From NCBI GenBank assembly GCA_016801885.1, contig CM028903.1, positions 18,769,035-18,833,034 of the forward strand: a DNA stretch of 64,000 bases, in the 5' to 3' direction. The DNA comes from Toxotes chatareus (lineage: Eukaryota > Chordata > Actinopteri > Toxotidae). This document shows positions 1-11,797 of this stretch, piece by piece. Under the pieces are notes generated by a model, which did not search any database, was not told the DNA's origin, and saw only the letters and a list, made by a program, of their open reading frames with translations. The translations under genes were made by a program, and so were the position numbers. Position 1 is the stretch's first letter, and every line of letters starts with the position of its first letter.

Positions 1-1620
1 GTGGCTCATTTCCATTATAAAAATAACCTTTTGGTGGATATGGTCTTATAACACTAGGTACATTATGTATACATTATGATCAAAATAGTGCCTTCAAATC
101 CTAACTCCTTACATTTAATTACCTTCATATACAAATGTATTTGAATAAAATGTGGCAAAAATCATTGTAATGCTTTAGAGGTAACTCCTCCTCCTTTTTC
201 ATGGATGCTATGTATGTCCAACTCAAAACATTGAAAAATATGAGCAGCAAAGACACATACACAACATACACAACATAGACCTGTCAAGAATACTGTAGAT
301 ATGAGAATATTTCCAAGACACGATACAAACATCTCGATATTTCCAAATACATACACGCTCAATGACAGTAAAGCACTGTTTTAGTAAGAAACTGTCAGTC
401 AAGGGGGCTGCATTATTCCTGGTGATTTACATCAGACCCAGCACCAAACAGAGAGACATGGGCCACAGCCTCTTGTGGAGATGTGTCAGATCATGGCAGG
501 CTAAATTAAATAGCAAAGATGTCACTCAAAGGTTATTATACTAAACCTGTCTACCCGATAATAAATCACAAAAGTAGGATGCAACAGTGTGCTATACAAA
601 AAAGTGATAGAAAGAGAATAACTGTATGTGTACTGATTAATCAAGTCATACAGTTAGGTTTATGTTCCTGCCATCACCTGGAAACCAAGATATTGACTCT
701 TGTACTACATAATTGCCCATTGCTCCTTTAGATGTTGCCCATGTTTTCGACGAGTAAAACATGGGCAGTTAATTTATACCCATGGAGATTAACGATGTAG
801 AACTTATTAAATTTAATTTACACTTATTACTATAGATGAGGGAAAGTTCCTAAGATAGCGTTCACAAAATAAAACAGCCAGAGCTCTCTTCTTCCTTCTA
901 TTGTGCTTTGTTAATGAGAAACATCTCCCATTAAATTTCAGGTTGTCCAAATCCAAAGAGATTTTTCGAGGTCAGGTCCAGTCACAGTTTTGTGACGGGC
1001 TGTTAGTAAAAAGCAGGTTCTTAGAGTCGCTAAATGCTGCTAATTAACTACCATGTCCTAAATAAGTGAAAATGAGATCAACAAGACTAAGTGTCTGCAG
1101 CCATGCTAGAGGCGCTGTGAGACTGTACTTAATACCCAGTACTACACTGTGGTTCTTTGAGCTAAATGTTAATATCGGTGCTACCATACTTACAGTGACA
1201 GTGGTATCATGTTAACACACTGCAGGTGTAGATTTACAATATTCGCTGTCTTAAGCTGCATTTAGACATGCACTGCAGCCCTGAACTTTTCAAGACATTA
1301 ACCGGAGGAACTGTATGTATGACCGTGAATGTCTGAATCAGTAGATCTGGACATTAAACTGACTTTACCCTGCCAGCTCTCTGGTAAAAAGTCAGTGTAA
1401 TGTCCGATTGAGCTAATGTGTGATTAGAGCAGGTCATTGTCCAGAGAATTCACAGCGATTGAGTGGCTGTCTTGTTAATGTTTCTATGCTGCCTCCTGCA
1501 CACAGTACACCACCTCCCACCTAAGGGAGTGTTTCCAGTAGGCATGAACGTGTCTCACACGAACTGTCTCCGGTTTTGTGCTGCATGTGTAAATGGGCAG
1601 CAGTTCATGTGTGAAATGGC
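1..1620. other. Unique AT-rich non-coding sequence
   Basis: I see no exon, RNA gene or recognisable repeat here. The small open frames (up to about 70 codons) overlap each other, have no recognisable domain and are as long as chance predicts. Confidence 0.6.
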
Positions 1621-1957
1621 TTTAGTTTAGCACAAATAAGCATGCTAACATCTGATTATTAGCACTGAACACAAAATGTACCTGTGGCTTGTTAAAATGT
1701 CATTGGTTTGCAGGATTTTGGTTAAAAACAATATATATAGTTTTTACAATGATAATAATAATAATAATAACAATAAATATCACTTTGACCTTATTGTTTG
1801 GCTAGCTAAAAAGTCAGGGGATAACCAAAGTGATTACAATTCATCATGTGTGGGACATGAATATTTACTCCAAATTTCTTTGTAATCCATCTAAATTAGT
1901 TCACATATTCATGTCTGGAACAAAGTGGTGGACCGACAGAATGACACTGCCATGTCT
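1621..1957 (+). repeat. Degraded copy of a high-copy teleost repeat
   Basis: The block runs from a CATGCTAACATC-type start through GTCATTGGTTTGCAGGATTTTGG, an AGTCAGGGGATAACCAAAGTG segment, then GGGACATGAATATTTACTCC and a CAATCCATC-like segment, and ends in a CAAAGTGGTGGACCGACAG-like sequence. I recognise this order of segments as a very common anonymous fish repeat that often sits in introns. An AAT microsatellite at about 1749-1776 interrupts the copy. A second, inverted copy lies at about 58,272-58,565 in this same window. It has no coding capacity and its transposon class is not clear to me. Boundaries are approximate. Confidence 0.65.
1749..1776. repeat. (AAT)n microsatellite
   Basis: A run of ATA/AAT units with one interruption lies inside the teleost repeat copy. 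Confidence 0.85.
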
Positions 1958-3820
1958 AAAATTCACCTTGTCTATTACAGCCCACACAGGAAATGTCAAC
2001 TTACTATAAAGTCTTTACCAATTTTAAGTCAATCAAAAGACCTTTTTATTATCTACTTTAACCATGTCTTGCAATTTCATGCTTCAGCTGAATCTAAATT
2101 AAAGTCCAGACTTTGGTTACTTTGTGAGGCTAATGTACTTTTTTTGTGATTGTCAATTAAAGTTTGGAATTGTGCCAAGTTGCCAAATTCAAAAGAAGCA
2201 TGTGTCTTTCTCTTAAAAAAAAAAATCACCCTGCTTTACCAAGTACAAAGTTACAGCAGGGTGCTCATCTGCTGTGACCCTCAACCTTTCTCTCAACTTT
2301 TTCCCGCATTGGCTGGCAACCTCTTTTCATTTCGACCTGTTTAAAGCCCTCTACCTCGTTAATGATGTGTAATTATCTTGGAGTGTGTGTGAGGTGAAAA
2401 CTGATTTCTCCGTGGCAGGGCTGTTGACGGGCCTTGACATGAGTTTAGTTGTCCAGGGCCGACCGTCTGTCATCCCTGTGAAACCCTCTGGGTCAACATT
2501 CGCTCCGTGGGGGGACACTCAGTGACAGAGTTCAGGAAGTAAAATGACTTTGTGGCTTTTTCTCTCCTTCCATCCTCCAAAGGAAATCAGCCACAACGCT
2601 CTCTAAATGCAAATTGGAAGCTGGGCTTTTATGTGCTGCACTGACCGTACATTGGCACTCTGCTGTGAGGTTGGCTGGGTGGGTGGGTACTGTTGAAAGT
2701 GCAGGTTCTGGGTGAATGACATAAACTTGTCTAGGTCCTCAATCATCCTTGGCAATGAACAGCTCTTGCAGCAGAATGGATGTCCTTGTTGAAAGTACAC
2801 GACTGAAATCTTTATTTCTGAGGAGATACATGCTGTATGGCTGAAATTGTAAAAAGCAGAGAAGCCTCTGTGCAGTAGTTCTATACAGAAAGGCTAATGG
2901 CTTGTTAAAGCTAATTAAGTGATGCTAGTATTGATCAGCTCCACAATAAATCATATATTGCACATTATAAAAATACGACATTTTCACCTTTTTTTCCCAT
3001 CTTCTTTCTCTTTGAATTAAAAGTCTCTCACCATTCCTTATTTATTGACTACACTGCTGTGATAAACTTAATACACAGCAGAGCCTGAATGAATGTCTCT
3101 GAAGCATTTTGATGAGTAGATCAAAGTATCTCTACCAGCCTTACAGCTCTGTCTGCGTCCGATGAACCATTTCGAGTGATCAAAGAATATATGGGGTATG
3201 AACTGTGAAATTAATGCTTTGTCTGCCATTCTCCCTGTGCATTGGGCTAAAAAATTACATAAAATGACTCCAGTTCAGATTATTGAGATTCATCAATTTC
3301 TTCACTGTGCCAGTGTCATTATATGAACTTTGTCGGAGCTAAATTATAACCTTATCTTTTCCTTATTTTCTGACAATGCTCTTAGATATGGATCAGCAGC
3401 CATGATGAGATTAGATTTTCTCCGTCCCCTGAAGGATTTTCTGTCTTTTGAAAACCAGAGCCTCTGTCACTTCCTTTGGATGTCTGTAGGAGGATAGTCA
3501 AGCTGAGTCATAAACACACAGATGTGGCCTTAGACTACATTGTGATAAGATACTCCAGAGAACAGCTTCCTTTAAAATACCTCAACAGCGATGATATCAC
3601 GGATTCATGAGAGCTATTGCCGGGGGCGTCTCGTCTGCTCATTGGTTGACGTTGAAACCTTTAAAGCGAATACAGTGGGAGAAGTTTCATGAATTTTGAT
3701 TTTGAATGTCGAAGGGCATCATATGGGAATGAACTCTTAATGATGTAACCCTCATGTAACAACAGATAAATTATAGCCATATAACCCGTATAGTGTCTAT
3801 AAATCAGATGTATTATCTCA
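1958..3820. other. Unique non-coding sequence
   Basis: There is no recognisable gene. It contains a short hairpin at 2227-2263. The stretch 3595-3760 leads up to the recursive splice site and has more CpG than its surroundings (3625-3645), so it could be conserved, but that cannot be judged from a single sequence. Confidence 0.55.
2227..2263. other. Short hairpin-forming inverted repeat
   Basis: The arms CACCCTGCT and AGCAGGGTG are exact complements of each other over 9 bp and flank a 19-nt loop. The pairing can continue for two more bases past one mismatch. No tRNA, snoRNA or known microRNA signature is visible. Confidence 0.5.
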
Positions 3821-3864
3821 TGTTTCTTTCGTTTTCTTTTTTTTTTCCTCTGTTACAGGTAAGT
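3821..3864 (+). promoter_or_regulatory. Candidate recursive splice site (zero-length exon)
   Basis: A pyrimidine tract of about 34 nt (3821-3854) ends in TTACAG (AG at 3857-3858). This is followed at once by a perfect 5' splice-site hexamer, GTAAGT (3859-3864). The arrangement, a strong 3' splice site abutting a strong 5' splice site with nothing between, is the textbook signature of recursive splicing (ratchet) sites, which let very long introns be removed in steps. In vertebrates these are known mostly from long introns of neuronal and cell-adhesion genes. If it is real, the host gene is transcribed on the + strand and the window is intronic. I examined the other GTAAG donor-like sites I could find on either strand, and none follows a comparable pyrimidine tract. 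It could still be a chance juxtaposition or an ordinary cryptic 3' splice site. Confidence 0.55.
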
Positions 3865-6800
3865 GCTGCCAATGACCTCCGCCAGGACAGAGGGAAAGAT
3901 AGAGAGAATGAATAAACAGCCTCTGCTTTCTTCAGCGCCATTCAAATCTCATTGGGTCTGCTACTCGTTCTTCATACTCAGTGAAAATAATTATAACACA
4001 AGGGCCAAAGGGCCATGACAAATAACCAATGACAATGTCAATGGGAAGAAAAAGAAGTACACGCTTTTCTTGGCTTTCAATGTCAGCATGTTCTGTGTGA
4101 GAGATTAGGTATGTGAGTCAGTTGCAGCAATTCATATATTAAATGTCATATAATAATTTTATTGCCCGTTAAGCATACATTAGCACTTGAATTTTATGTA
4201 TGTTGAACTACATTAAGTATTTCTTATAGCCAAAGCAAACTAATCCGTGTGTCGAGGGAATAATGCTGCAGTATAGGATTGCTTTTCATACACTGCTTTT
4301 ATCACCCGCTAACAAAAGTGAGCATGAAACCGAGCAAAGGAGGTTACATGGTTTGCTTTCAAATGCAGATGTGTATTTGTTCTATGCAACACATTATACA
4401 ACAGCCCAAATCTGTCATGTCAGGCCACACATATTTGAAAATGAATTACCAAAGTTCGAGTATGAGGTCACAGAATACGACTTAGATGTTTGGTATTGAC
4501 ACAGAAGTTGTATTCCCACACTTGCTAGCTCCTACATTTCATGTTGCATCAGTCATGACTTGAGCTAAATGTCTCTCACTACTGGGGCCAAGCCAAATTA
4601 ACCCTGTCATCCATCAGTGCCTCAGAAATATACAATATTCAGGTTTGTAGAGTCTAATTTCCCTTCCCTTTTTTTCATTATGAGGACATAACTTGTGAAA
4701 TAATGTGAAAATACCATTTTATGAAGCCATGTGATGACAGACATTACTATACTAGTACAAAAATGCAGTAAGGCGCAATCAGTTGTGGCCTAGCAACACA
4801 GCAGAATGCAAAATTTTACTAAGTGAAAGGATCATTTAGCAGGTGTGTGTGTAGGTGTGTGGATGTGTCTCTGTTTACAGCTTTGCCTGGGAAGCAGTGA
4901 AAGCATCAGGAGTCCTGGTAGTGGAATAGAAATGTGACACCTTTTAAACATTATGTACAGTACCAAAAGAGGGTTTACAAGAGCAGTGTAGAGGGATATA
5001 ATTTATATACTAGTACACATACACAAGTCTTTACTGTACATGTGTTTCTAGTCTGTGTGAAAAAAAAAAAATAACTGCATTCAATTCATGGCTTTTAAAA
5101 ATTGCCCGGTGTGTTCCTATTTCCACCATCAATTGTGCTAAGTATGTGAGTGATTTTGTGATGCCATTGTAATGCCATCACACAGGCTAATTTATTCCTC
5201 AGAATTGTTCACTGTTGCAATTCAGGCGGAAGTGGGCTGCATCTCTTTGTCAGTGCGAGTTAAAGAGGCCTTGTGATGAGTGTTTGTCTGCTGGCTGATG
5301 GTAGAAATGACTGTGAAGTGTCTTTGCTTTCCTGTCAGTCCATAATAAGTTATCTCGCATTCACTAAAACCTCCAAATCGAACTTTCTGGAGGACTGATT
5401 CAAGTGGGAAAGAGCTTCATCTCTCTGCTCTCTCTAATGGGTTTAGCCCAGAAGAGCTCTGAAAAATCCAACAGATAACGTCATTGTTCAGGCTGTTGAT
5501 GCTCATCTTCATCTGTTGTGCAGTACACACACTGTTTGCCCTAATGCTGACAATTAAAAACTCCAGCTTCAGTAAATAGATCTCTAACCTCCAACACCTT
5601 AATGTGAAGAGGCACTGACAGGCAAAACCTCGAGGAGAAGTCAGTCACTGGGATTCGCACACAACCGTATAATGATTAATATGTGCCACTTGGCCTGTCA
5701 GTAAGGTGATGAAAATGGGGGAAACTGCTGATATTGAATTGCCCCCGATGACTTTAAAAGACACTTATCTCTAAGCCTGCTTCCTACACCTGTGACCTTG
5801 CATGAAAATTAGCAACAGTCAATGCTTTTAGTGTAATTTTCACATGTGAAAAAAAACCACAAGAAGCAAAGGGAACAGTATCTCAAACCTTGAGATCTAA
5901 AATATTCTTAACTTCCATGCATTGGGTAAACAAAGACTTTTTGCACACTTAGACTTCACATCATATGCATGCTCATTATTGGACAGTTTCATGTCACATC
6001 GCATCTCTCCGACAAAGCCTGATGTGCCTATTGTCTGACAAATTGAGTTCATTATTTCATTTTGAAGTATTGTCATATTTAAAGCCTATTTTTAATGCTG
6101 TCAATTGGATGACAGGTAATATTCTAATATGCTCCTCAGATCTTGATATGCATATGAACAATCAGATATAATTATGAAAACTGGCTTTCAAATGACATTT
6201 AATATGTTTTGATGAAATGGGGCCATTTCACATTTCTGACAGCGGTAAATTAAGATTGAGTGATGAAAACATAAACATCCTGTTTCCAAAGTTTCAGTTT
6301 TGTGGGTTTTTTCTCTGACTTTATTAATACTGATACTGAGTTTCTGTTTTAATGTCTGTGGAAGTTATTTATCTGACAAATGACGTTGAGCAACCACCAT
6401 CAGCAGTGAATCTTAATACCCATCAAGACTGCACACAGTTGGCTGATTATTGACAGCAGCCTGTCACTTAACATACACATCAGTGAATTGCATTAAATGG
6501 TGAACCAGTCAAATGTGGCAAATCACATCGTTAGAACCTGAAATTAAATGGAAAATTTTTATCAAGATTAAAGTCAGTCATAATTTCCTCAAAAGCTTAT
6601 TATTTTCTACGTCTAATAGGAGTTTGCATATCAGTCTTCCCAAATGCACCACTAGTATTAATAACACTGTCAGCAGTTCTCAATCCCCGTATTGGTCCCT
6701 AATACCTGTACAGTAGCATTTTTTAGAAGAGAGACAGTGCAGGGTGTTTCCCTGACTTTTTGCCCACTACATGACAGGACAGCCATATGTCTTAAACTAT

Positions 6801-8519
6801 GACCACCACACAGTGAATTTTATTAGTCCATTTCCCCACTGTCACCTTAACTTTTGTATATTCTACTATTAACAGTACAATACACTGAGCTCACTCTGGT
6901 TCACAGCCACGGATGGTGGTGCAAACAAGCTGTGACTTGACTGATTTAATGGCTGAACACATGGCCACAGCTTGGGCTCTGAGAAAGTTGGATTTTATTT
7001 GCCATTTTCTGACATCTAATGGAGAAAATGCTTGTCAGATTAATCAACAAACTACAGTTATTCAGATCCTGAATTTTAACAATTGAATAAGTACTGTGCA
7101 GTCAGTCAGTTGTTAGTCGTTGTTTATGTGTCCCATATATACATGTCATAGAATGAGACTGTGGTTACATTTCTCATTGATAAGTGAAGATTATCCTTGG
7201 TCTCAACTAAGGAACTGCTTTATTGAGAAAATAAAACAGATATGTAGAGTAAGAAATTAGGACAAAGACAACAGCAGAGCATTTTAGAATCCATCCTTCT
7301 GTTGAAATGTTGTAAGTACGTTGTAGAAGAAACTACAAAGGCGCCATATCCAAACTTGCCTCTGACCACTCAATCAATTAGTGTTTATGTACTTTGAATT
7401 TTGAGCAGCTTCTCCTTTGTTCATTCCTCTCTGAATATATTTTAATGTGCCTTCAAAGGAAATCTACTAGAAAACAGATGCATAGTGTTGCCAATAAGAA
7501 ACTTAAAAATTTAAACATCTTCTGATGTTCTATTTTTATGGATGTTAATTTCTTTGAAATCAGTGGCTTGGAGCAGCTTATTTCTGGTTTGCACTGGTTT
7601 GGGTCACAGTTGCAGCGGAGCCAATGTTAAATTACCTGATATAATTTGCTGTTCAGCATTTCTTTCTTCATTCAACTGGGACATTACTCCATTGCTTAAT
7701 TATTATGGGCATAAAATTCATTTCAAGCTGAACATATACAGTATGATATGTAGGCTGTAAAAGAAGGTAGGAGTTGCAGTGCTACACATGTCATCACCTT
7801 TGACAGAGCAGAAAAATATACAGTATATACTGCCTTTCTATTCCCACACACATTATATGTGTATATAATACACAGAGTTCAAAGCGAACCGGCTGAGCTC
7901 TGTTCAAATGTTACAGGAGATATTAAACATTTCAGGAGAGAGAAAGCGATCTCTCCCTCTGTGTTAAGCTTTTGTACCTCAAGTACAAAGTGACATAAAA
8001 AGAGGAAATTCAGTGAAGCCTCACAGAGAATAGTACCACAGTAACATTTCTTCACCATTTGCAATCTGAAGTACTGCAATTAGTGCCTCAAAAACAATTC
8101 AAATTTAGTGTGACTAAAAAGTATTTTTTTTGTTGTGCATGCCAGAAGGCATGAGTTTATTGCTGCACAGGTGTATTCATTTAAGTCTATTCTAGCATTT
8201 TAGTGTCCACCAATGAGACGTAGTACTTTATTCCTCTATATTCCTCCATCACGCTGTTGCTGAAGCATCCTCCCTGACGTCAGCTACTTTCATTGGAGCA
8301 GAGTTGTTTTTGTCCTGCGTGTCTCCACAAATGTTTAATCCTGTTCGATTGCAACAGCTGATCAGCTGTGTAGCCCAGCAGATGGTGAGCTGATGACCAT
8401 TCATGATGGAGAAAATATAAATCACCTGATAATAGAAATGAGATTGTTTTTTATTTCTATCAAGGAAGGCTGCAGTCTTTACTTGAGGGTGGGACATAAT
8501 GTGGTTCCTCTTCAATATA
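3865..8519. other. Unique AT-rich non-coding sequence
   Basis: No gene or recognisable repeat is visible in this 4.6 kb. It contains a poly(A) run at about 5060-5071 and scattered short TG/CA stretches. The open frames are at most 88 codons, with no recognisable domain. Confidence 0.55.
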
Positions 8520-8529
8520 GCAGAACAGT

Positions 8530-8585
8530 TATATACAAAGTATGATTGTGCAATGACAATAAAGATTTATCTTATCTATATTCAG
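8530..8585 (+). repeat. Probable non-LTR retroelement 3' tail
   Basis: A GTGCAATGACAATAAAGATT segment followed by TTATCTTATCT matches the end I associate with fish non-LTR retroelements: a short polyadenylation-like motif and then a degenerate pentanucleotide tail. Only the tail is recognisable, so most of the element would be lost or too diverged. The host element cannot be named from this. Confidence 0.45.
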
Positions 8586-8630
8586 ATTATTTTTTTTTTT
8601 TAAACTAGTACCCTGCAGTCCTCAGTTTAA

Positions 8631-8999
8631 ATGAAGGCCACATCCTCACGTGAAGTGAAATCAGGGTTTGTTCTCTTGGTCAGCCAGAGGGATGGTGTGT
8701 GTCCCCTCTGTGTCCAGTCCTTGGTCTTGTCCTCTCATATCTCTCCATGGTCTCCTATGGCTGATCCAAAGCTGGACAGCTGTCCTCCCTCCCAGCCTGT
8801 CTTCTGTCAGAGCCAGAGGGCTGGAGCTGCTCTCTTGTGTCCTGTCAGAGTTTGGACCTCAGTTCTCTCTGTCTCATCTCCACCAGACTCCCCAGACAGA
8901 GCAACCACGCACAGATTGACCTCTGTCTTCTGTCCTTCAAACCAGGACACAACTTCATGTTTCCCTCATTTTTGCTGCTCAGCTGTCTGCTTTGAATGA
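8631..8999 (+). other. GC-richer island with a 122-codon open frame, unidentified
   Basis: The composition changes sharply from the AT-rich flanks to a CT-rich, GC-richer block. One frame is open from an ATG at 8631 to a stop at 8999 (122 codons), and a second frame is open over 8668-8919. The predicted protein is rich in Ser, Pro, Val and Cys, with no domain that I recognise. There is no plausible splice acceptor and donor pair framing it. It could be a fragment of an unrecognised repeat, part of a transcribed UTR or an old pseudogene. I do not claim that it is a gene. Confidence 0.3.
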
Positions 9000-9501
9000 T
9001 TCATAGAGATTTAAATAAGATCCATCACAGCTGTTTGGCAGAATTTTAACCAGTTTTCAGAACCATGATCCATTTAAAACATTTATTGCATTGAGTTCTT
9101 ACAGATTTTGATTATTTTCCCATATTCTGATCAAAATCCTGCATCATTTATTCCTTTTTGTCCTAATTGTGAGCCCAGATGGTTTATTATGTTTAATCCA
9201 GTTGCTTAAATGAATGCATTTCTTTCTTTATTTATTTATTTTTTTGACATTGCCAGGCATTTTATCTTGAGGGCAACCTCTTTTTCTCTTTTCCTAATCT
9301 TCCTTCATTTCTTCCACCACCTGCTCCTTCATTTCACACTATATTCCTTTCAATGAATAATGGTAGACATGATGTCAAGCCTTAATCGACTTGCTCAGAA
9401 TTGTGTAGTAATGAACCTTGCATGCAACAGGCCAAGGCTAGCCGACCTGAGGCGGTTGGTAAACTCAATTCCAGCTGATATTGTCCTCTATGTCTTTTTT
9501 T

Positions 9502-9505
<4 letters not shown>
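9000..9505. other. Unique non-coding sequence
   Basis: AT-rich sequence with a TTTA/TTTC-rich stretch at about 9221-9246. No gene is seen. The open frames running into the next microsatellite on both strands are artefacts of the dinucleotide repeat. Confidence 0.6.

Positions 9506-9593
<88 letters not shown>
9506..9593. repeat. Compound (TA)n(TG)n microsatellite
   Basis: About 48 bp of pure AT/TA alternation (9506-9553) pass without a break into about 40 bp of pure TG (9553-9593). Pure runs like these are usually length-polymorphic, and the TG half is a classical Z-DNA-prone sequence. Confidence 0.97.
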
Positions 9594-9595
<2 letters not shown>

Positions 9596-10164
9596 CTGCA
9601 AAAGCATGCCAACTCAACTAAATCATTGACCTCTCCACTGGGTGAAAAGAAAGGACACAAAGAGGAAAAGGAGAGGGGAGGAGAAGTGGAGGGGCTCTGT
9701 CAGTTAAGGTTTTGTCTGCTATTGACTGTTGGTGAATTGGATTCGGCCAAGACTGAAGTGGCTGTGTCGTAAATCACCACAGCGTTTGACACACAGTGTT
9801 TGAGATGTATGGAGTTCCAGAAAGACAACACAATGGAGTCTTTCTTGATAAAATGCAACACATCGACTGTAAATGTAATGTAGAGTGCACAGAGGACATG
9901 GCAGAGAAACAGGGACTTAAACCGGGGGATAGCAGAGAAACAAGGCTCAGAGAGATAAAAACAGATTAGAGACAAACAGCAGGAGAGATGCCATGCTGTT
10001 CTGTCCCACCAGACAGAGGAGAGCACTGACTGTTAATCACATTGTGTTGTTTTTTTTCGTGGTCACAGTGTACGTGTGCGTGTCTGTGTTGTGTGTTTGT
10101 GTATGACTTCTGACCTGACTTCTGGAGGACACAAAAACCACTTTTCACTCGGTTTGTTTGCATG

Positions 10165-10245
10165 CTGGGATTTGAACTCGCGTCTCTAAAGCATTATGTG
10201 CCTCTGCTTTTTAGAGTCTGTCGACTTCATGCGCCGAGACTTCAA
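10165..10245 (-). other. Degenerate tRNA-like / SINE-head candidate
   Basis: On the minus strand, GAGTTCAAATCC resembles the internal B-box of RNA polymerase III promoters (consensus GGTTCGANTCC). The sequence before it can be drawn as a short variable-arm-like hairpin (GCA-TGC) and a 4-bp CTCT/AGAG anticodon-like stem. The T-stem pairs poorly, the anticodon loop lacks the usual U33 and no acceptor stem forms. This is not a functional tRNA. At best it is a worn tRNA-derived SINE head. Confidence 0.2.
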
Positions 10246-10865
10246 ATACAATTCTTTAGTCATCAGTTAATGACACAGATTTTGCTTCTGAGCCAATAAG
10301 AAATGTATAAATTCCAGCACAAACAGCAGAGAAAGACCTCCTGCAGCCTCAAACAGTCCCACATTCATAACAAACGCCCCATGTTGATATCGTACTCTGC
10401 ACACAGACTACCACCTGCTATGACGTGAAGTAAAGAGGAGGAATTAAAGGGTTTCAGGCAAGAGTCGCTCCTGTGCTCTTGACAGGTTTCAAAGTAGAGT
10501 TGTTTGCTATTCATGCTGAACTGCCAGTGGGTGTTTACAGTTGTGCTCTGTCTTCTCATCAGGCACCATCTTCGCCTCTAACTGTAATTCTGACAAGTTT
10601 TAAAACTCTTTTTTTTTTTCAAACTCTATAAATGCAAAGTCACCATTGGGTTTGGTAGTAGTGTTGTCCTCCTCTCTATTTTTGTCCTCCTCCTCCCACA
10701 TTCTCTCTTTCCCACTTCAACCCAACCAAAGTCGTTAAGTCTCTAGAGTTTGTATTCACCTTCACGCCGAAAGAAGTGTTTTGTGTATTTTTTCCTGTTG
10801 TTTTTCACCCCTTGTGAGAGATGGAGGCATTCCAATGTAGAGCCTGACTTTCATTACTCATTCTC

Positions 10866-10891
10866 CACACACACACACACACACACACACA
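10866..10891. repeat. (CA)n microsatellite
   Basis: Thirteen uninterrupted CA units. Confidence 0.95.
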
Positions 10892-11797
10892 GATACACAC
10901 AAACAGATGTTGACAATAAACAACTCATTGACAAAACTGGCCACATTTCAGTTCTTCTTGCTGACCTTTTAGTATGCTTTTAACCATTCCTCGGTTTTAT
11001 ATTATATTTTCACAGTTCTGTCTAAAATAATTACTTCTTCAATGTAATCCCCCGATAATCAAGCATGCATGAGGATGTTCACACTCTCCTGCTGATATAA
11101 CCAAACCCTTTTCACCTCATCTCAGGTCTTGACCGCAGGCCAGCCTCTCCCATGCTGCCATGCCAGACAGAGCTGGCACACATACTATCTCACCCTGGCA
11201 TAGAGCAGATCCTTTCAGCCTCTGTTCCAACAGAAAGAATCAGCTAATTAGTCTGAAACAGAAGAGACAAAGACTTTTCAGCAGCTGGATTGACTGGTCT
11301 GAAATAGATCCAGTTTTTCTGTCATCTTCCATGTTTACTATTTTTAGATTTATGCCTCTAACGACATGCTTATCAAGTTTTACTAGATGTGCTGAGATGA
11401 TTTTAACTTGTTCTTACTTGGTGTTTGGGTGATAATTGTGTCTTTTCTTTTCTCTCTGTCTGTTTTTCGGGATGGTGTCTGCTGATCTGCTCCACCCTGG
11501 GCCTACTGTGTCTGTGGATCTTGAAATACAGGTAAAACTGTGAATGTATAGGTGCACATAGACAGACTGGTGATGGGTTGGGATCTACTGTTTGATCAGT
11601 TAGAAGAAAAATGGCTCATGCATTTCTTACAAAATTAAGCACGTACAGTAATATTAAATACAAACTCGTTGCATTTCTGGTAGCCAACCATCTTTGGTTT
11701 TGCAGTTGTGACCAGGTATAGACCCCTGAACACTGAATGGACATATGATCAAAAATTGGATGGATGTTTTGATTTTGATGTGTTCAAAGTGGTTTCA

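Larger units (their letters stand above)
9594..11797. other. Non-coding sequence with a weak tRNA-like segment and a CA repeat
   Basis: No host exon is recognised. It contains a tRNA-like B-box on the minus strand (about 10,165-10,245) and a CA repeat at 10,866-10,891. Positions 11,440-11,528 resemble a hydrophobic-segment exon with a fair donor (CAG/GTAAAA at about 11,531), but no AG acceptor precedes it, so I do not annotate it as an exon. Confidence 0.5.

Noticed and set aside
9360..9660. Open frames of 89 and 92 codons on opposite strands
   Set aside because: About half of each is the TA/TG microsatellite read as Tyr-Ile and Cys-Val or Thr-His repeats.
11440..11531. Possible transmembrane-coding exon (reading GWCLLICSTLGLLCLWILKY) ending in CAG/GTAAAA
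   Set aside because: No AG acceptor lies between the pyrimidine run and the frame, and any pyrimidine-rich strand reads as Leu/Ser/Phe/Cys codons. The donor alone is not evidence.
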